From NCBI GenBank assembly GCA_013177825.1, contig JABLXX010000003.1:1-64000 (forward strand): a stretch of 64,000 nt of DNA, in the 5' to 3' direction. Below, in pieces: positions 40,160 to 48,443 of the stretch (position 1 is its first letter; each line of letters opens with the position of its first letter). The notes below the pieces were generated by a model. The model saw only the letters and a list, made by a program, of their open reading frames with translations, had not been told where the DNA came from and did not search any database. The translations under genes and the position numbers were made by a program. The DNA comes from Syntrophaceae bacterium. Lineage in GTDB: Bacteria > Desulfobacterota > Syntrophia > Syntrophales > PHBD01.

Positions 40160-43115
40160 TGGCGTATTTCCTCACAAGGGCCGCCACCAGGGTTTCCACT
40201 TCGTTGCGGAAGGCGGGTGACTTCCAGATCCGTTCAGACGTGTCGCTGCCAGTGACCGACACCGGGACGCTGATCCCAATGGAGGTATGCTGTGAGCCGG
40301 TCGCCTGAACGCCCAGGTTGCCGTTGGAGAGCCTTTTCAGGGGCAGGACTGCCTCCGGCCCGGCCTCGCCCATGAGGCCCGTTCCATTGGCCATTGGGAA
40401 GAAAGTGGGGTTGAAAACGATAGTGCCGCCCTTGGCAAAAGGGGTGATTCTACCGCCGGAAACAACTCCACCCTTGGCCATACCGCCGAGGAGTTCCGGG
40501 TCTGTTTCCCCGCCCGTATTGTATGAAGACCCGCCGAACATCGACCCGATCAAGCCGATGGCAGATGTGATCCAGCTTCCACCACCTCCACCACCCAAGG
40601 AGGAAGTAGCCTGCCCGGTGATGAGGGCTTGGATTTCAATTTTCAGCAGCTGCTTGAGGATTGACTTTGCGAACGATTGAAAATCTGCCTCTCCGTCAAC
40701 CAGGAGGTCCGTTAGCTGCTCGGAAAGCCCATCCATTGCATTCTTGAATACATCCTTCACCTTGCCGGCTGTCTTCCCGGCTTCATCCTGCATTTCCATC
40801 CAGCCGGCCTTGATCCCGACGAACCAGTCATCGGACGTCTCGGCCATCTTGAGATAGGCCTTCCTGTTCTGGTCGGCCACCCAGGCACCGACGGCGGCGG
40901 CGTCATCACCGGCCTCCCGATGCTTTTCCGCCTGCTTTTCGATCACATCGAGACGGTATTGATAGGCAACCTCCGAGTAACCGGGGATCTGGTCATAAAA
41001 TGAAGCCTGGTCCGTTGCCTTGCCTTCTTCCTGCTGGCGGATCTTCTCCCTCAGCCAGGCGGCGGCCCCGGACTGGTCTTTCGTCTTCTTGATGTATTCA
41101 TCTGCCTCCAGCTGCCACAATGCGATTTGTGCAGCCGTCGCCTCCGATGCATTCTTGTTAATCTCGGCATAGAATGATTGCTGGGCGCTGAGTATTGTCT
41201 TGTCCCGATTGGTAAAGATGATCTGCTCGTCAACGGCCCTCGCCCTGGCCAGCAATTCAGAGTCTTTTGTGTAGCGCGCCAGCTCCCTGTATTTTTCATC
41301 GAGGTTGGCGATTTCTGCAGCGACCGACTCATCCGAATAATCGGCGATGATCTTGTAAAGTGCCGCCGTGGTTGAAATTGCCTTTTTCGCATAATTTTCA
41401 ACCGCGATTGCCTTTGTGTTCTCGTTTTCGCTCCACCTCTTGGAATATTCCAGGTACAGCGCATGCAGCTTTTCCTGCTTGACCCGGTCGGCCTTGAATG
41501 TTCGGTTGATGATATCGGCCTGCTTTTCATACCAGTCATTCAGGGCGGTCTGCTCTTTCGCATAGAGTTCAATCACGACGTCGAGCTCGTTCTCCCCGAT
41601 TTTCCTCTTCAGCTCGGCCGCGCTCTTGGCCTCCTTGACCACCGTCTCGTAATAGGTCTTATTCTGCTCCGTGAGGGACGCAAGGATGGCCTCTTCTTCC
41701 CTCTGGGCCTGTTTTGCAGCCTTCTTCTCTTCGGCGGTCAGCCCGGAGATTGGCTTCGCTTTGAATTTCTTCGATGCGGCATCACTTCCCGGTCCTGCAT
41801 CGGCCTCCAGCGCCTTTTTCGCCAGAGCCTCATACTTGGCGATCGATTCGTCAATACCTTTCGTGACGATGTCCGTCTGCCTCAGGCTCAGCTGCTCGAC
41901 CTTGGTATAGCTCTTCTTCGCCTCTTCCCATGCGACCTTGGCCACTTCCGGCTGCATGGCCGCGAGGGCACCGGCCGCAACAATGGCATTTCCGAACATC
42001 TTGACGAGTTCATAGGTCAGTGAGATCTGGTTCCCGATCAATTCACCGATCGGCCTGAGGACACCGAAGACGACGTACCATTTTGAAACGACAGCACCCA
42101 CGCCGGAAGTGATATCCTTGATCATCGGCCCGAAGCCGCCCAGGAACTCTTTTACGCCACCGACGATCTCCTTGACGGTGATCCATCCGACCTTCATTCC
42201 TCCCTGGATCGAGCCCTTGTGCTCCTCCAGGAAGGAATTGATATCCTTCGTCTGCTTGATGATGTCTTCATAGACGGGGAACATCCCGCCGCGGAGGGTT
42301 TGCGTAACAGTTGTGTCGATGGTGGACTTGACGGCCTGCCACTGATTTTCGAGGAGAGCCGTTGCCGGGCCGAATCCTTCCAGCAAGTTTCCGATGTTTT
42401 CGAGGACGGTTCCCTCAGCGCGCCATGCCTTGAGATGCTTTTCAATCTCCGGATCAATCGCCTTGAGGGTCTGCAGCATCATGGACGTGGCTTCATTTTG
42501 CCCTGTCATGAGCGCGCGGATCTCGGTATTGATTTGCCGCATGATCTCCTGGCCCTGGGTCATCAGGGGCAGTGCGTTCGAGATCCGCGTGAAGCTTTCG
42601 ACCTGTTTTGCATTTCCGGCATCGAGGAAAACGCCCGTGCGGGCGAAGGCGTTGGCCAGGGCCGTTGTTTCCTGGCCAGAGAGAAGGGTCTTGGCCGCGA
42701 TGTTCTCCAGGATGGGAACGATGGCCTGGGAATAGGACAGGGCTTCTTTCCATTGATCGGAAAGGCTCGCTCCCTTCTGCCTTTCCGTGAACGTGGCAAC
42801 CATCGCGGCCATCGAGGCTACGGTCTGGCTGTATTCCTCAACGCCCCGGAAGCCTTTTTCAAAGATGTCCTTCCCGATCTGGACGGTCTTATAGGCGACG
42901 GCCAGGGCGATCACATTCGTAGCCAGGCCCTTGACGTATCCAGAGGCTCTCCCGGCCATCTCGGGGATCTGCCCGAAATGCTCCTTCGCCGCCGCCCCCA
43001 TCTGCTGGGTTTCCGACGTGACCTTCTCGATACGGCCCTTGAGGTCCGTCAACTTCGCGTTGATGTCCGCGACGTCGCCCCGGATATGGATAAGTACGGC
43101 GTTTGTATCACCCAT
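40152..43115 (-). CDS. Tail tape measure protein
   Basis: 987 residues, the largest helical protein of the operon. The start GDTNAVLIHIRGDVADINAKLTDLKGRIEKV is typical. Hydrophobic segments occur near 65-90 and 330-385, long Lys/Glu-rich helices at 440-760, and a Gly-rich region with QATSSLGGGGGGSW near 860. The C-terminus has the GLMGEAGPEAVLPLKR motif that many tape measure proteins share. It fixes tail length and moves with DNA during ejection. At roughly 0.15 nm per residue it predicts a tail near 150 nm (rule of thumb). It follows the frameshifted chaperone pair as expected. Confidence 0.9.
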   Translation of the reverse strand: MGDTNAVLIHIRGDVADINAKLTDLKGRIEKVTSETQQMGAAAKEHFGQIPEMAGRASGYVKGLATNVIALAVAYKTVQIGKDIFEKGFRGVEEYSQTVASMAAMVATFTERQKGASLSDQWKEALSYSQAIVPILENIAAKTLLSGQETTALANAFARTGVFLDAGNAKQVESFTRISNALPLMTQGQEIMRQINTEIRALMTGQNEATSMMLQTLKAIDPEIEKHLKAWRAEGTVLENIGNLLEGFGPATALLENQWQAVKSTIDTTVTQTLRGGMFPVYEDIIKQTKDINSFLEEHKGSIQGGMKVGWITVKEIVGGVKEFLGGFGPMIKDITSGVGAVVSKWYVVFGVLRPIGELIGNQISLTYELVKMFGNAIVAAGALAAMQPEVAKVAWEEAKKSYTKVEQLSLRQTDIVTKGIDESIAKYEALAKKALEADAGPGSDAASKKFKAKPISGLTAEEKKAAKQAQREEEAILASLTEQNKTYYETVVKEAKSAAELKRKIGENELDVVIELYAKEQTALNDWYEKQADIINRTFKADRVKQEKLHALYLEYSKRWSENENTKAIAVENYAKKAISTTAALYKIIADYSDESVAAEIANLDEKYRELARYTKDSELLARARAVDEQIIFTNRDKTILSAQQSFYAEINKNASEATAAQIALWQLEADEYIKKTKDQSGAAAWLREKIRQQEEGKATDQASFYDQIPGYSEVAYQYRLDVIEKQAEKHREAGDDAAAVGAWVADQNRKAYLKMAETSDDWFVGIKAGWMEMQDEAGKTAGKVKDVFKNAMDGLSEQLTDLLVDGEADFQSFAKSILKQLLKIEIQALITGQATSSLGGGGGGSWITSAIGLIGSMFGGSSYNTGGETDPELLGGMAKGGVVSGGRITPFAKGGTIVFNPTFFPMANGTGLMGEAGPEAVLPLKRLSNGNLGVQATGSQHTSIGISVPVSVTGSDTSERIWKSPAFRNEVETLVAALVRKYANA

Positions 43116-43407
43116 TGCCGATCACCGTGATGTTTCTCAGGCAGGTGGAGCAGTCCTTATTCCGTTTTGTTTTTCTGCATGCCTCGCAATACTCGCGTTC
43201 TTGCCGGCTTTGCTTCTCTGCTTCCGACTCGCCGACGAGGATCCCGAGGATTGCTTCACGGAACAGGACCTGGCGCAGTTGGTATTCCAAATACGGTTTG
43301 CATGCCGCGGGGGTGAATCCCCACAGAATGGCGTCACACCTGGTCAGGTCTCCGGCTGTCAGGATGCAGACGAGGTTTTCGATCCAGTCTCCTCGCCCTC
43401 GTTTTTC
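43108..43407 (-). CDS. -1 frame extension of the tail assembly chaperone (gpGT-like), reached by frameshift
   Basis: After the A-run at 43402-43406, the -1 frame is open for 99 codons. It reads IENLVCILTAGDLTRCDAILWGFTPAAC, then KPYLEYQLRQVLFREAILGILV and a Cys-containing tail (CEACRKTKRN, CSTCLRN). The middle resembles the second chaperone product of siphophages. It has no good start codon of its own, and it overlaps the 3' end of the upstream gene by about 50 bases, so it is made as a fusion to the 43359-43808 product. The stop lies inside the start of the tape measure gene. Confidence 0.65.
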   Translation of the reverse strand, partial: EKRGRGDWIENLVCILTAGDLTRCDAILWGFTPAACKPYLEYQLRQVLFREAILGILVGESEAEKQSRQEREYCEACRKTKRNKDCSTCLRNITVIGNG

Positions 43408-43808
43408 AAGGCCACCGCCAGGTTTGTCATCATTGACCCGAGTGCCCCTCTCATCCCCGCCAAAAGCGAAGAGATCGGGTTGCAGGCGAAAAAATCGTTG
43501 ACGACCTGCAGCGCCATTTCCGCCGTGATGGAGAATTCGAGATCCGCTGCCAGGGCGGCGATGTCTTTGTCCCTGGGAGACTTGCCCTCTTCCGTGAGGA
43601 CGACGGCCAGGGCGGCCGGAAGACGGTCCGGGCCGAGCAACTCCATTAGCTGGGGTGCCGTAAATTCCTCCGGCAAACGAAAATCCTTCAGGACTTCCAG
43701 CAGCTGCCGAACCTGCCCCAATACCAGGGGAGTCTGGACATAGGTCTTATCGTTGATGAGGTAACGCGGCGCGGACTTGTAATCGAAAAGCCTTGTCGTC
43801 TTATCCAT
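43359..43808 (-). CDS. Tail assembly chaperone (gpG-like)
   Basis: 149 residues, mostly helical, starting MDKTTRLFDYKSAPRYLINDKTYV and continuing LVLGQVRQLLEVLKDFRLPEEFTAPQLMELLGPDRLPAALAVVL. It lies between tail tube and tape measure genes, the standard place for the chaperone that coats the tape measure protein during tail assembly. The ATG overlaps the tail tube stop. The last 16 codons follow the slippery run where ribosomes are expected to move into the -1 frame. Confidence 0.7.
   Translation of the reverse strand: MDKTTRLFDYKSAPRYLINDKTYVQTPLVLGQVRQLLEVLKDFRLPEEFTAPQLMELLGPDRLPAALAVVLTEEGKSPRDKDIAALAADLEFSITAEMALQVVNDFFACNPISSLLAGMRGALGSMMTNLAVALKNEGEETGSKTSSAS
43401..43407 (-). promoter_or_regulatory. 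Candidate -1 ribosomal frameshift heptamer
   Basis: On the minus strand the zero-frame codons TTG AAA AAC give the heptamer G AAA AAC. It is not the most efficient bacterial sequence but lies at the right place, 43 bases before the zero-frame stop. Another site within the following 40 bases cannot be excluded. Confidence 0.45.
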
Positions 43809-44977
43809 CAGACCGTCGCCTCCGCATTCTTCAGGATGGCCTGAATGGTGGATACCTGGGCCGAATCGTTGTAATAGGCTTCGAACGGTCCCTTGTAGAG
43901 GATGCCCCCGGGACCGTCGATCACCGGCGTCTCTTTCGACAGTTTCAATTCTGGAACCAGGATCTCCAGGGATTCGTTGCCCGCAGTCCCAGCCCCGGTG
44001 CCGAGCGTCCAGATGATTTTCAGGCTGGATTCCGCGAAGGAGATGGCCTTCCGGTAAAGCGCCATGCTCTCAAAAAGGGCCGTGATCGTACCCGACACTT
44101 TGGCTAGGCCTTCCGGGATCTCCCTGCGGATCCCGCCGCCCCCGATCACGTAGGAATTGCCGTCCAGGTTGTTTTCGAGGATGAGATCAACCGCCGACAG
44201 ATAGGCGATATCAGATCCGCCTTCCTGGATCGTGGAGATGGAGAATCCGTCGAATGGCGTATGGCCGGGATCCGTATGCGAGGAGTCGATGGACGAGTCG
44301 CCAAGGGTGCCGTCCACGACCGCCGCACCCGTTCCGGTATCGGTGAGCGCCTCGTTGTTCTGGAAGACGCCGGTGGAATCGATCAGGACGAGCGTACCGG
44401 ATACCCCGCCGTCATTGTCTCCCTTGATCCGGCCCGTATGCAGGCTCGTTCCTCCTGACGCCATGAGACCCGCAGCAAAATTCCCGGTCTGCCCGTCATA
44501 TTTCAGGGCCTGGGCCTCATATGCCCCAAGGAGATCGAAGGAGACCTCCTGATACCCTGTCGGCCTCACGGAAATACTCATCTTATTGACCTTGCAGCCC
44601 AGGTAGAGGAGATACGCCGCCAATCCCGTGAAGCCCTTTTCGAAGATCAGCGACGGGAGTGTGCCGACCTTCATGGTGTGGGTATAGGGAGACGTTTCGC
44701 CGGTTGTCGTGTTGCTTCCAATGGCCGCCCTGAGGAGCGTCCCGATCTGGGGGGAAAGCTCCGTCTTGATGGAGGCAGAAACGTCACGCGCCCCTCGGGT
44801 GGGCATGACCGGATTCCGGCTGTTGCGGATCACGTTTGATGCATTCACGGCGATCTTTTCCGCGAAGTTCTCCGACGCGAAATAAAGCGTTTTCAGGGCC
44901 GGGGAAGCGGGAATCGTCGCAAACGTGGTTTCCTCCTGATAACCGACCTGGGTATTCGAACCTCTTGCCTGTGTCAT
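43808..44977 (-). CDS. Phage tail tube protein
   Basis: 389 residues from an ATG with AAGGAGG upstream. The N-terminus GSNTQVGYQEETTFATIP with TLYFASENF, later RGARDVSASIKTELSPQIGTLLRAAIGS, is the pattern of long tail tube proteins in siphophages and transposable siphophages. The C-terminal VSGTITALFESMALYRKAISFAESSLKI also fits. No sheath gene precedes it. The tube is a stack of hexameric rings around the tape measure protein. Confidence 0.75.
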   Translation of the reverse strand: MTQARGSNTQVGYQEETTFATIPASPALKTLYFASENFAEKIAVNASNVIRNSRNPVMPTRGARDVSASIKTELSPQIGTLLRAAIGSNTTTGETSPYTHTMKVGTLPSLIFEKGFTGLAAYLLYLGCKVNKMSISVRPTGYQEVSFDLLGAYEAQALKYDGQTGNFAAGLMASGGTSLHTGRIKGDNDGGVSGTLVLIDSTGVFQNNEALTDTGTGAAVVDGTLGDSSIDSSHTDPGHTPFDGFSISTIQEGGSDIAYLSAVDLILENNLDGNSYVIGGGGIRREIPEGLAKVSGTITALFESMALYRKAISFAESSLKIIWTLGTGAGTAGNESLEILVPELKLSKETPVIDGPGGILYKGPFEAYYNDSAQVSTIQAILKNAEATV

Positions 44978-44990
44978 GGCTCTGTCCTCC

Positions 44991-45479
44991 TTATCTTGCG
45001 TTTCGTTCCTGGACGCTGAGTCTAAGTTCCGCGTAATGGCACAACACGTTCCCGAACATCCGTTCCTCAACCAGACTGATCTGAACGCCTTCTTCACCTT
45101 CAGTCGGTCCGAAGCCGGGATTGATGGTCTCGCAGGTACCATTCAGTGTTTTATAACCTTCGAACGCCTCCTCGACTGCAGCCAGATCATCGTCGAAAGA
45201 GACAGCCGTGGCCTGGGCATCATTCAGCCCCCTGATGCAGATGATCTTGAAGATGTGGATCCTGTGCGGCTGGCTGCTTGGATTGCCGAGGATGATCCTG
45301 CGCTTGATCATTTTCTCCCGGCGGAACATGCAGGTATTGATTCGATCGTCATCCTTGAACAGGTCCAACATCTTCTGCCAATCCACCGCAAATCGCTGAT
45401 AATCATGCACAATCCCTATTCCCGTCACCGAGGAAAGGATCACCTTGATCTGAGCTCGTATGGCCGCCAAGGGTGTCAT
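44991..45479 (-). CDS. Tail terminator/tail completion-like protein
   Basis: 162 residues. The start MTPLAAIRAQIKVILSSVTGIGIVHDYQRFAVDW and the later VSFDDDLAAVEEAFEGYKTLNG... fit tail completion proteins that cap the tube at the head side. It overlaps the preceding 41-residue frame by four bases (ATGA) and lies 13 bases before the tail tube gene. Assignment rests mainly on position. Confidence 0.55.
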   Translation of the reverse strand: MTPLAAIRAQIKVILSSVTGIGIVHDYQRFAVDWQKMLDLFKDDDRINTCMFRREKMIKRRIILGNPSSQPHRIHIFKIICIRGLNDAQATAVSFDDDLAAVEEAFEGYKTLNGTCETINPGFGPTEGEEGVQISLVEERMFGNVLCHYAELRLSVQERNAR

Positions 45480-45601
45480 TTCCGCAGTCTCCGGATAATG
45501 TCGGCGTCATTCACCCTGATACAGGCGATATCCCATCCCCTGATCTGCTGCGATCCGTCATGGGGAGTCCAGACACAAAGGATCGCCAGATAATTGTTCA
45601 T
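45476..45601 (-). CDS. 41-residue translationally coupled phage protein
   Basis: The frame starts MNNYLAILCVWTPHDG and ends DADIIRRLRK. Its ATG overlaps the stop of the gene upstream (TTATGA) and its stop overlaps the ATG of the gene downstream (ATGA). Such perfect packing in both directions supports translation. No family is recognised. Confidence 0.5.
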   Translation of the reverse strand: MNNYLAILCVWTPHDGSQQIRGWDIACIRVNDADIIRRLRK

Positions 45602-46107
45602 AACCAGACCCCGCCAAGCTTCTTGGAGATCTCGAATCCCGCCTTCATGAAGATCCTCCGAACCGCATCTTCTTTTTCCATCGCCGCCGATTCGAACATG
45701 TACCGTCCCTCGGTTCCCCGTTTGGCAATGGCCTTGGCCAGGGCGAACGCGACGCGATCTGCTTTCTTTCCTTCATAACCCAGAAACTTCTTTACCCAGG
45801 GGACCAGGGCGGAGGACGGCGGCATATGGGGTTTCGTCCCCAGCTCCACAGGGCGGCCGTATTTGGATGTGGTGGCGACAATGCCAATACTAACGGGCGT
45901 ACCCTTGCCGATGATATCGCTCTGGATCGTGGACAGGAGCCCTCCTTCCGCCCCTCGCACGCCCACGGGAGTGTCCTTTTTCACCTCGCGGAGGAGTAGG
46001 TTGACGGCCAGTTCCATTGCCCGGTCCAGCTCCGCCTGCACGATCTCCGGCCCCTTCCCGGTAAGGATGGGGCCGCTCTGCAGGATCTCGAACCGGAGAT
46101 CGCTCAT
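45598..46107 (-). CDS. Head-tail joining/virion morphogenesis protein (HK97 gp10-like)
   Basis: 169 residues. MELAVNLLLREVKKDTPVGVRGAEGGLLSTIQSDI and the following YGRPVELGTKPHMPPSSALVPWVKKFLG are the hallmark of the HK97-gp10/phage virion morphogenesis family (TPV, then RPVE-G-KPH-PP). This protein joins head and tail. The ATG overlaps the stop of the previous gene (TGATG type). Its end overlaps the 41-residue frame. Confidence 0.75.
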   Translation of the reverse strand: MSDLRFEILQSGPILTGKGPEIVQAELDRAMELAVNLLLREVKKDTPVGVRGAEGGLLSTIQSDIIGKGTPVSIGIVATTSKYGRPVELGTKPHMPPSSALVPWVKKFLGYEGKKADRVAFALAKAIAKRGTEGRYMFESAAMEKEDAVRRIFMKAGFEISKKLGGVWL

Positions 46108-46793
46108 CAGCGTCGCTCCCTCGCCCAACGTGGGTGTGTCAGCCGTTCCAATCCGCCCGGGTACTTCTGATCAAAATCCGCGACGGCGGACGCCGGGGGC
46201 GTCGTGTCATCTTCCTTCAGGCCCAGGTGATCCTTGTAGAGCTGCATCAGCCGTTTCGCCCGGGAGGCGAATTCCCCGGATTTGGTGCGGTAATTGACCA
46301 CGTCCGCATTGATGGTCGAATCGGCCGTCTGAACCGCTGCATTCGCCAGGTCTTCCAGGCACAGGGCGGCCGCCAGGCTGCAGACGGCCTCGACATCGAC
46401 GGCCGGCACGTTGGTCGCGCTCCGCGGAACCGTATAGGCGACCCGGACGACTTCCGTCGCCGCCGGGGCATTGTTTCTCAGTCGGATCTTCTCCCCGTCC
46501 GGAGACTGGTAAAGGGCGTACTCGTCCGCATCGAGGATGCTCTCCGGATTGTCGCCCACGGGATACTCGATGCTCTTGACGGTGGAAAATTCATCGACCC
46601 AGCCCTCGGGCAGGTCCAGGTCACAGGTGCCGCTGCCGGCGACGTCCTCCACCAGCTTGTCCGGCCGCAATTTCGAGTAGCGATTGAGCGCCGCCGCAAT
46701 CTTCGCATCGTAATCGGTCGGATTGACGAGCTTCTCCGACGTGTCCTTCACGATCGCAATGACCTTTGTTCTCAGGTCTGCCTGGGTGCTCAT
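46107..46793 (-). CDS. Head completion/connector-like protein
   Basis: 228 residues. MSTQADLRTKVIAIVKDTSEKLVNPTDYDAKIAAALNRYSKLRPD is followed by a beta segment and then helices with VCSLAAALCLEDLANAAVQTADSTINADVV and KSGEFASRAKRLMQLYKDHLG. Helical head-completion proteins have this look and this position. It overlaps the O-antigen-ligase-like gene by four bases (ATGA), so the ligase-like gene cannot be a loose insertion. Confidence 0.6.
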   Translation of the reverse strand: MSTQADLRTKVIAIVKDTSEKLVNPTDYDAKIAAALNRYSKLRPDKLVEDVAGSGTCDLDLPEGWVDEFSTVKSIEYPVGDNPESILDADEYALYQSPDGEKIRLRNNAPAATEVVRVAYTVPRSATNVPAVDVEAVCSLAAALCLEDLANAAVQTADSTINADVVNYRTKSGEFASRAKRLMQLYKDHLGLKEDDTTPPASAVADFDQKYPGGLERLTHPRWARERR

Positions 46794-47902
46794 CGATCTT
46801 CCCTTCTCCGGCTTTCAGAAAGCCCCAGCCAGGCGCTGCCCAGCAGCGCCGTGGGGGCAACATGAAAGACATGCCAGCCGAAACAGATTGCAAAAAGGAT
46901 CGTCATGCCCATCGCCACGTGCGGGGCAATCGTCCCGCGAAGGATCGCCCAGGCCGTCGCGGTCATGAACGCGGCGATCAGCAACAAGGCCGGGATCCCC
47001 AACTCAAATGCCGTTTGAACGTATTCGTTGTGGGCTTCGGCAAAGATGTCGTTCATCACCAAAGTCCGACCTTCGTTTCGTACATCCCCCAGACGCCGGT
47101 CTCCGGAGGCAAGCAGGGGGAAAACGGTTTGCCAGGTGCCGATGCCCCGGCCAAGCGCCTCCGACCGGAGCGACCAGGCTGCATGCTTCCAGGCGGTCCA
47201 GCGTTCCCCCTGGATCATGTTTCCGAAGGATCTCACCTGGCTGAACCAGATCCCGGTGAGCACGATCAGGACGAGGAGGACGGCAAACCCGCTCCGGGCG
47301 GTGAAGCGTTTTAAAAATCCCTGATCCCGATACCTCCTGAAGACGAAGCAGAGGGTTCCCGCAACCGCCGCCAGAAACGCCGTGGATGACCCGGTCATCA
47401 TGATCCCCCAGGCAATGCAGGGGATCAGGAGCAGCCGATCCTCCCGCATGCAGGCGGGCAGGCAAAGCGCCAGGAAGACGCCGCCGGAGACCGGATTGAA
47501 CGGCCCGGCGATCCGCTCGGGACCGAACCAGGTCTTTGCCCATCCGCACTGCTGCAGGGACATCCACAGCAAAAGAACAATTGCAGCCAGGCACATGCCG
47601 TCCATTATCCGGTCCGGATCGATCCGCCGAAATCCTTCCGCTGCAGCAAGAAACAGGGCGATCATTAAAAGTCCAAGATAGGCTTCGTACGCCGGCGGAA
47701 GGATTGTCGCCGTCCTGGCCAGGGCCAGAAGAAAGAAGCCTTTCCACCACCAGCTGGAGAGGACGGCCGTGAAGGCCAGTCCTCCCAGCCAGATAGCGGC
47801 CAGTTGCCAGGACAGCCGGAGCTCCATCCCGGTTACCGGAACGATGCAGAACATCAGCCCCGGAACGGCTGCCAGCAACAGGATTTCATGGATCTTCTTC
47901 AC
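46790..47902 (-). CDS. O-antigen ligase/polymerase-like membrane protein (Wzy_C type) inside the head gene operon
   Basis: 370 residues with ten or more hydrophobic segments and a large outer loop near 215-290. The loop ends in EAHNEYVQTAFELGIPALLL, which matches the WaaL/Wzy_C signature H-N-x-Y-x(4)-E-x-G near the C-terminus. Such proteins join or polymerise O-antigen in the inner membrane facing the periplasm. The GTG start at 47902 lies right after the previous stop (TGA-C-GTG), and the end overlaps the connector gene, so it is co-translated with virion genes. It probably alters the lysogen's surface polysaccharide and so excludes related phages (inference). A Shine-Dalgarno sequence is not obvious, consistent with coupling. 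Confidence 0.75.
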   Translation of the reverse strand: MKKIHEILLLAAVPGLMFCIVPVTGMELRLSWQLAAIWLGGLAFTAVLSSWWWKGFFLLALARTATILPPAYEAYLGLLMIALFLAAAEGFRRIDPDRIMDGMCLAAIVLLLWMSLQQCGWAKTWFGPERIAGPFNPVSGGVFLALCLPACMREDRLLLIPCIAWGIMMTGSSTAFLAAVAGTLCFVFRRYRDQGFLKRFTARSGFAVLLVLIVLTGIWFSQVRSFGNMIQGERWTAWKHAAWSLRSEALGRGIGTWQTVFPLLASGDRRLGDVRNEGRTLVMNDIFAEAHNEYVQTAFELGIPALLLIAAFMTATAWAILRGTIAPHVAMGMTILFAICFGWHVFHVAPTALLGSAWLGLSESRRREDR

Positions 47903-47903
47903 G

Positions 47904-48380
47904 TCAGTAGCCCGCACTCGGAGACTTCTTCGCTTCAACCCGGATAAAATAGGTGGTGGACGACGAGCTCCCCGCTGTCCCGGGCAGGACCCATCCGATG
48001 GTCTGCTCGTTCGTGGGAGCCGTGGTCGTGAACGCGCCGGCCGTCGTTGCCAAGTACAGTGTCGCCCCGGGGCTCTTGGCCGTCATCCCGGAGATGACGC
48101 CGTCCACGACGATCTCGACCGTGGAACCGGATGCCCCCCCTTTGTCGATTACCCCCACGGCCGGACGGAGGCTGGAATCGTCCGCATCGGCTTTGTAGGC
48201 CTCGCCGTCGGATCCTTTGATGCAGACGACGTCCCCGGTGGTGAGGGTTTCTCCCGCCGTTGCCGAATACCGGACATACTTCTGTGTCCACCAACTCGCG
48301 GCATCCGCCGTCTGCACCAGCAGAAGCAGGAACAGCCCGGCAAAGAGCAGCGCGAAAAATCCCTGATGACGCTTTTTCAT
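47904..48380 (-). CDS. Decoration-like beta protein with an N-terminal signal peptide
   Basis: 158 residues. The first 28 are a classical signal peptide (MKKRHQGFFALLFAGLFLLLLV, then TADAA). The remainder resembles DUF2190-type capsid cement proteins: TAGETLTTGDVVCIKGSDGEAYKADADDS, AVGVIDKG, and VDGVISGMTAKSPGATLYLATT. A good GAGGAGGAAACC site precedes the ATG. It follows the capsid gene where a decoration protein is expected, yet a secreted capsid protein makes little sense. It may have been repurposed together with the next gene. Confidence 0.65.
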   Translation of the reverse strand: MKKRHQGFFALLFAGLFLLLLVQTADAASWWTQKYVRYSATAGETLTTGDVVCIKGSDGEAYKADADDSSLRPAVGVIDKGGASGSTVEIVVDGVISGMTAKSPGATLYLATTAGAFTTTAPTNEQTIGWVLPGTAGSSSSTTYFIRVEAKKSPSAGY

Positions 48381-48443
48381 GGTTTCCTCCTCAATCGTAG
48401 AGGGGAGGATCGGATCCTCCCCGTTGGTTGCAAGGTTCCGGAC

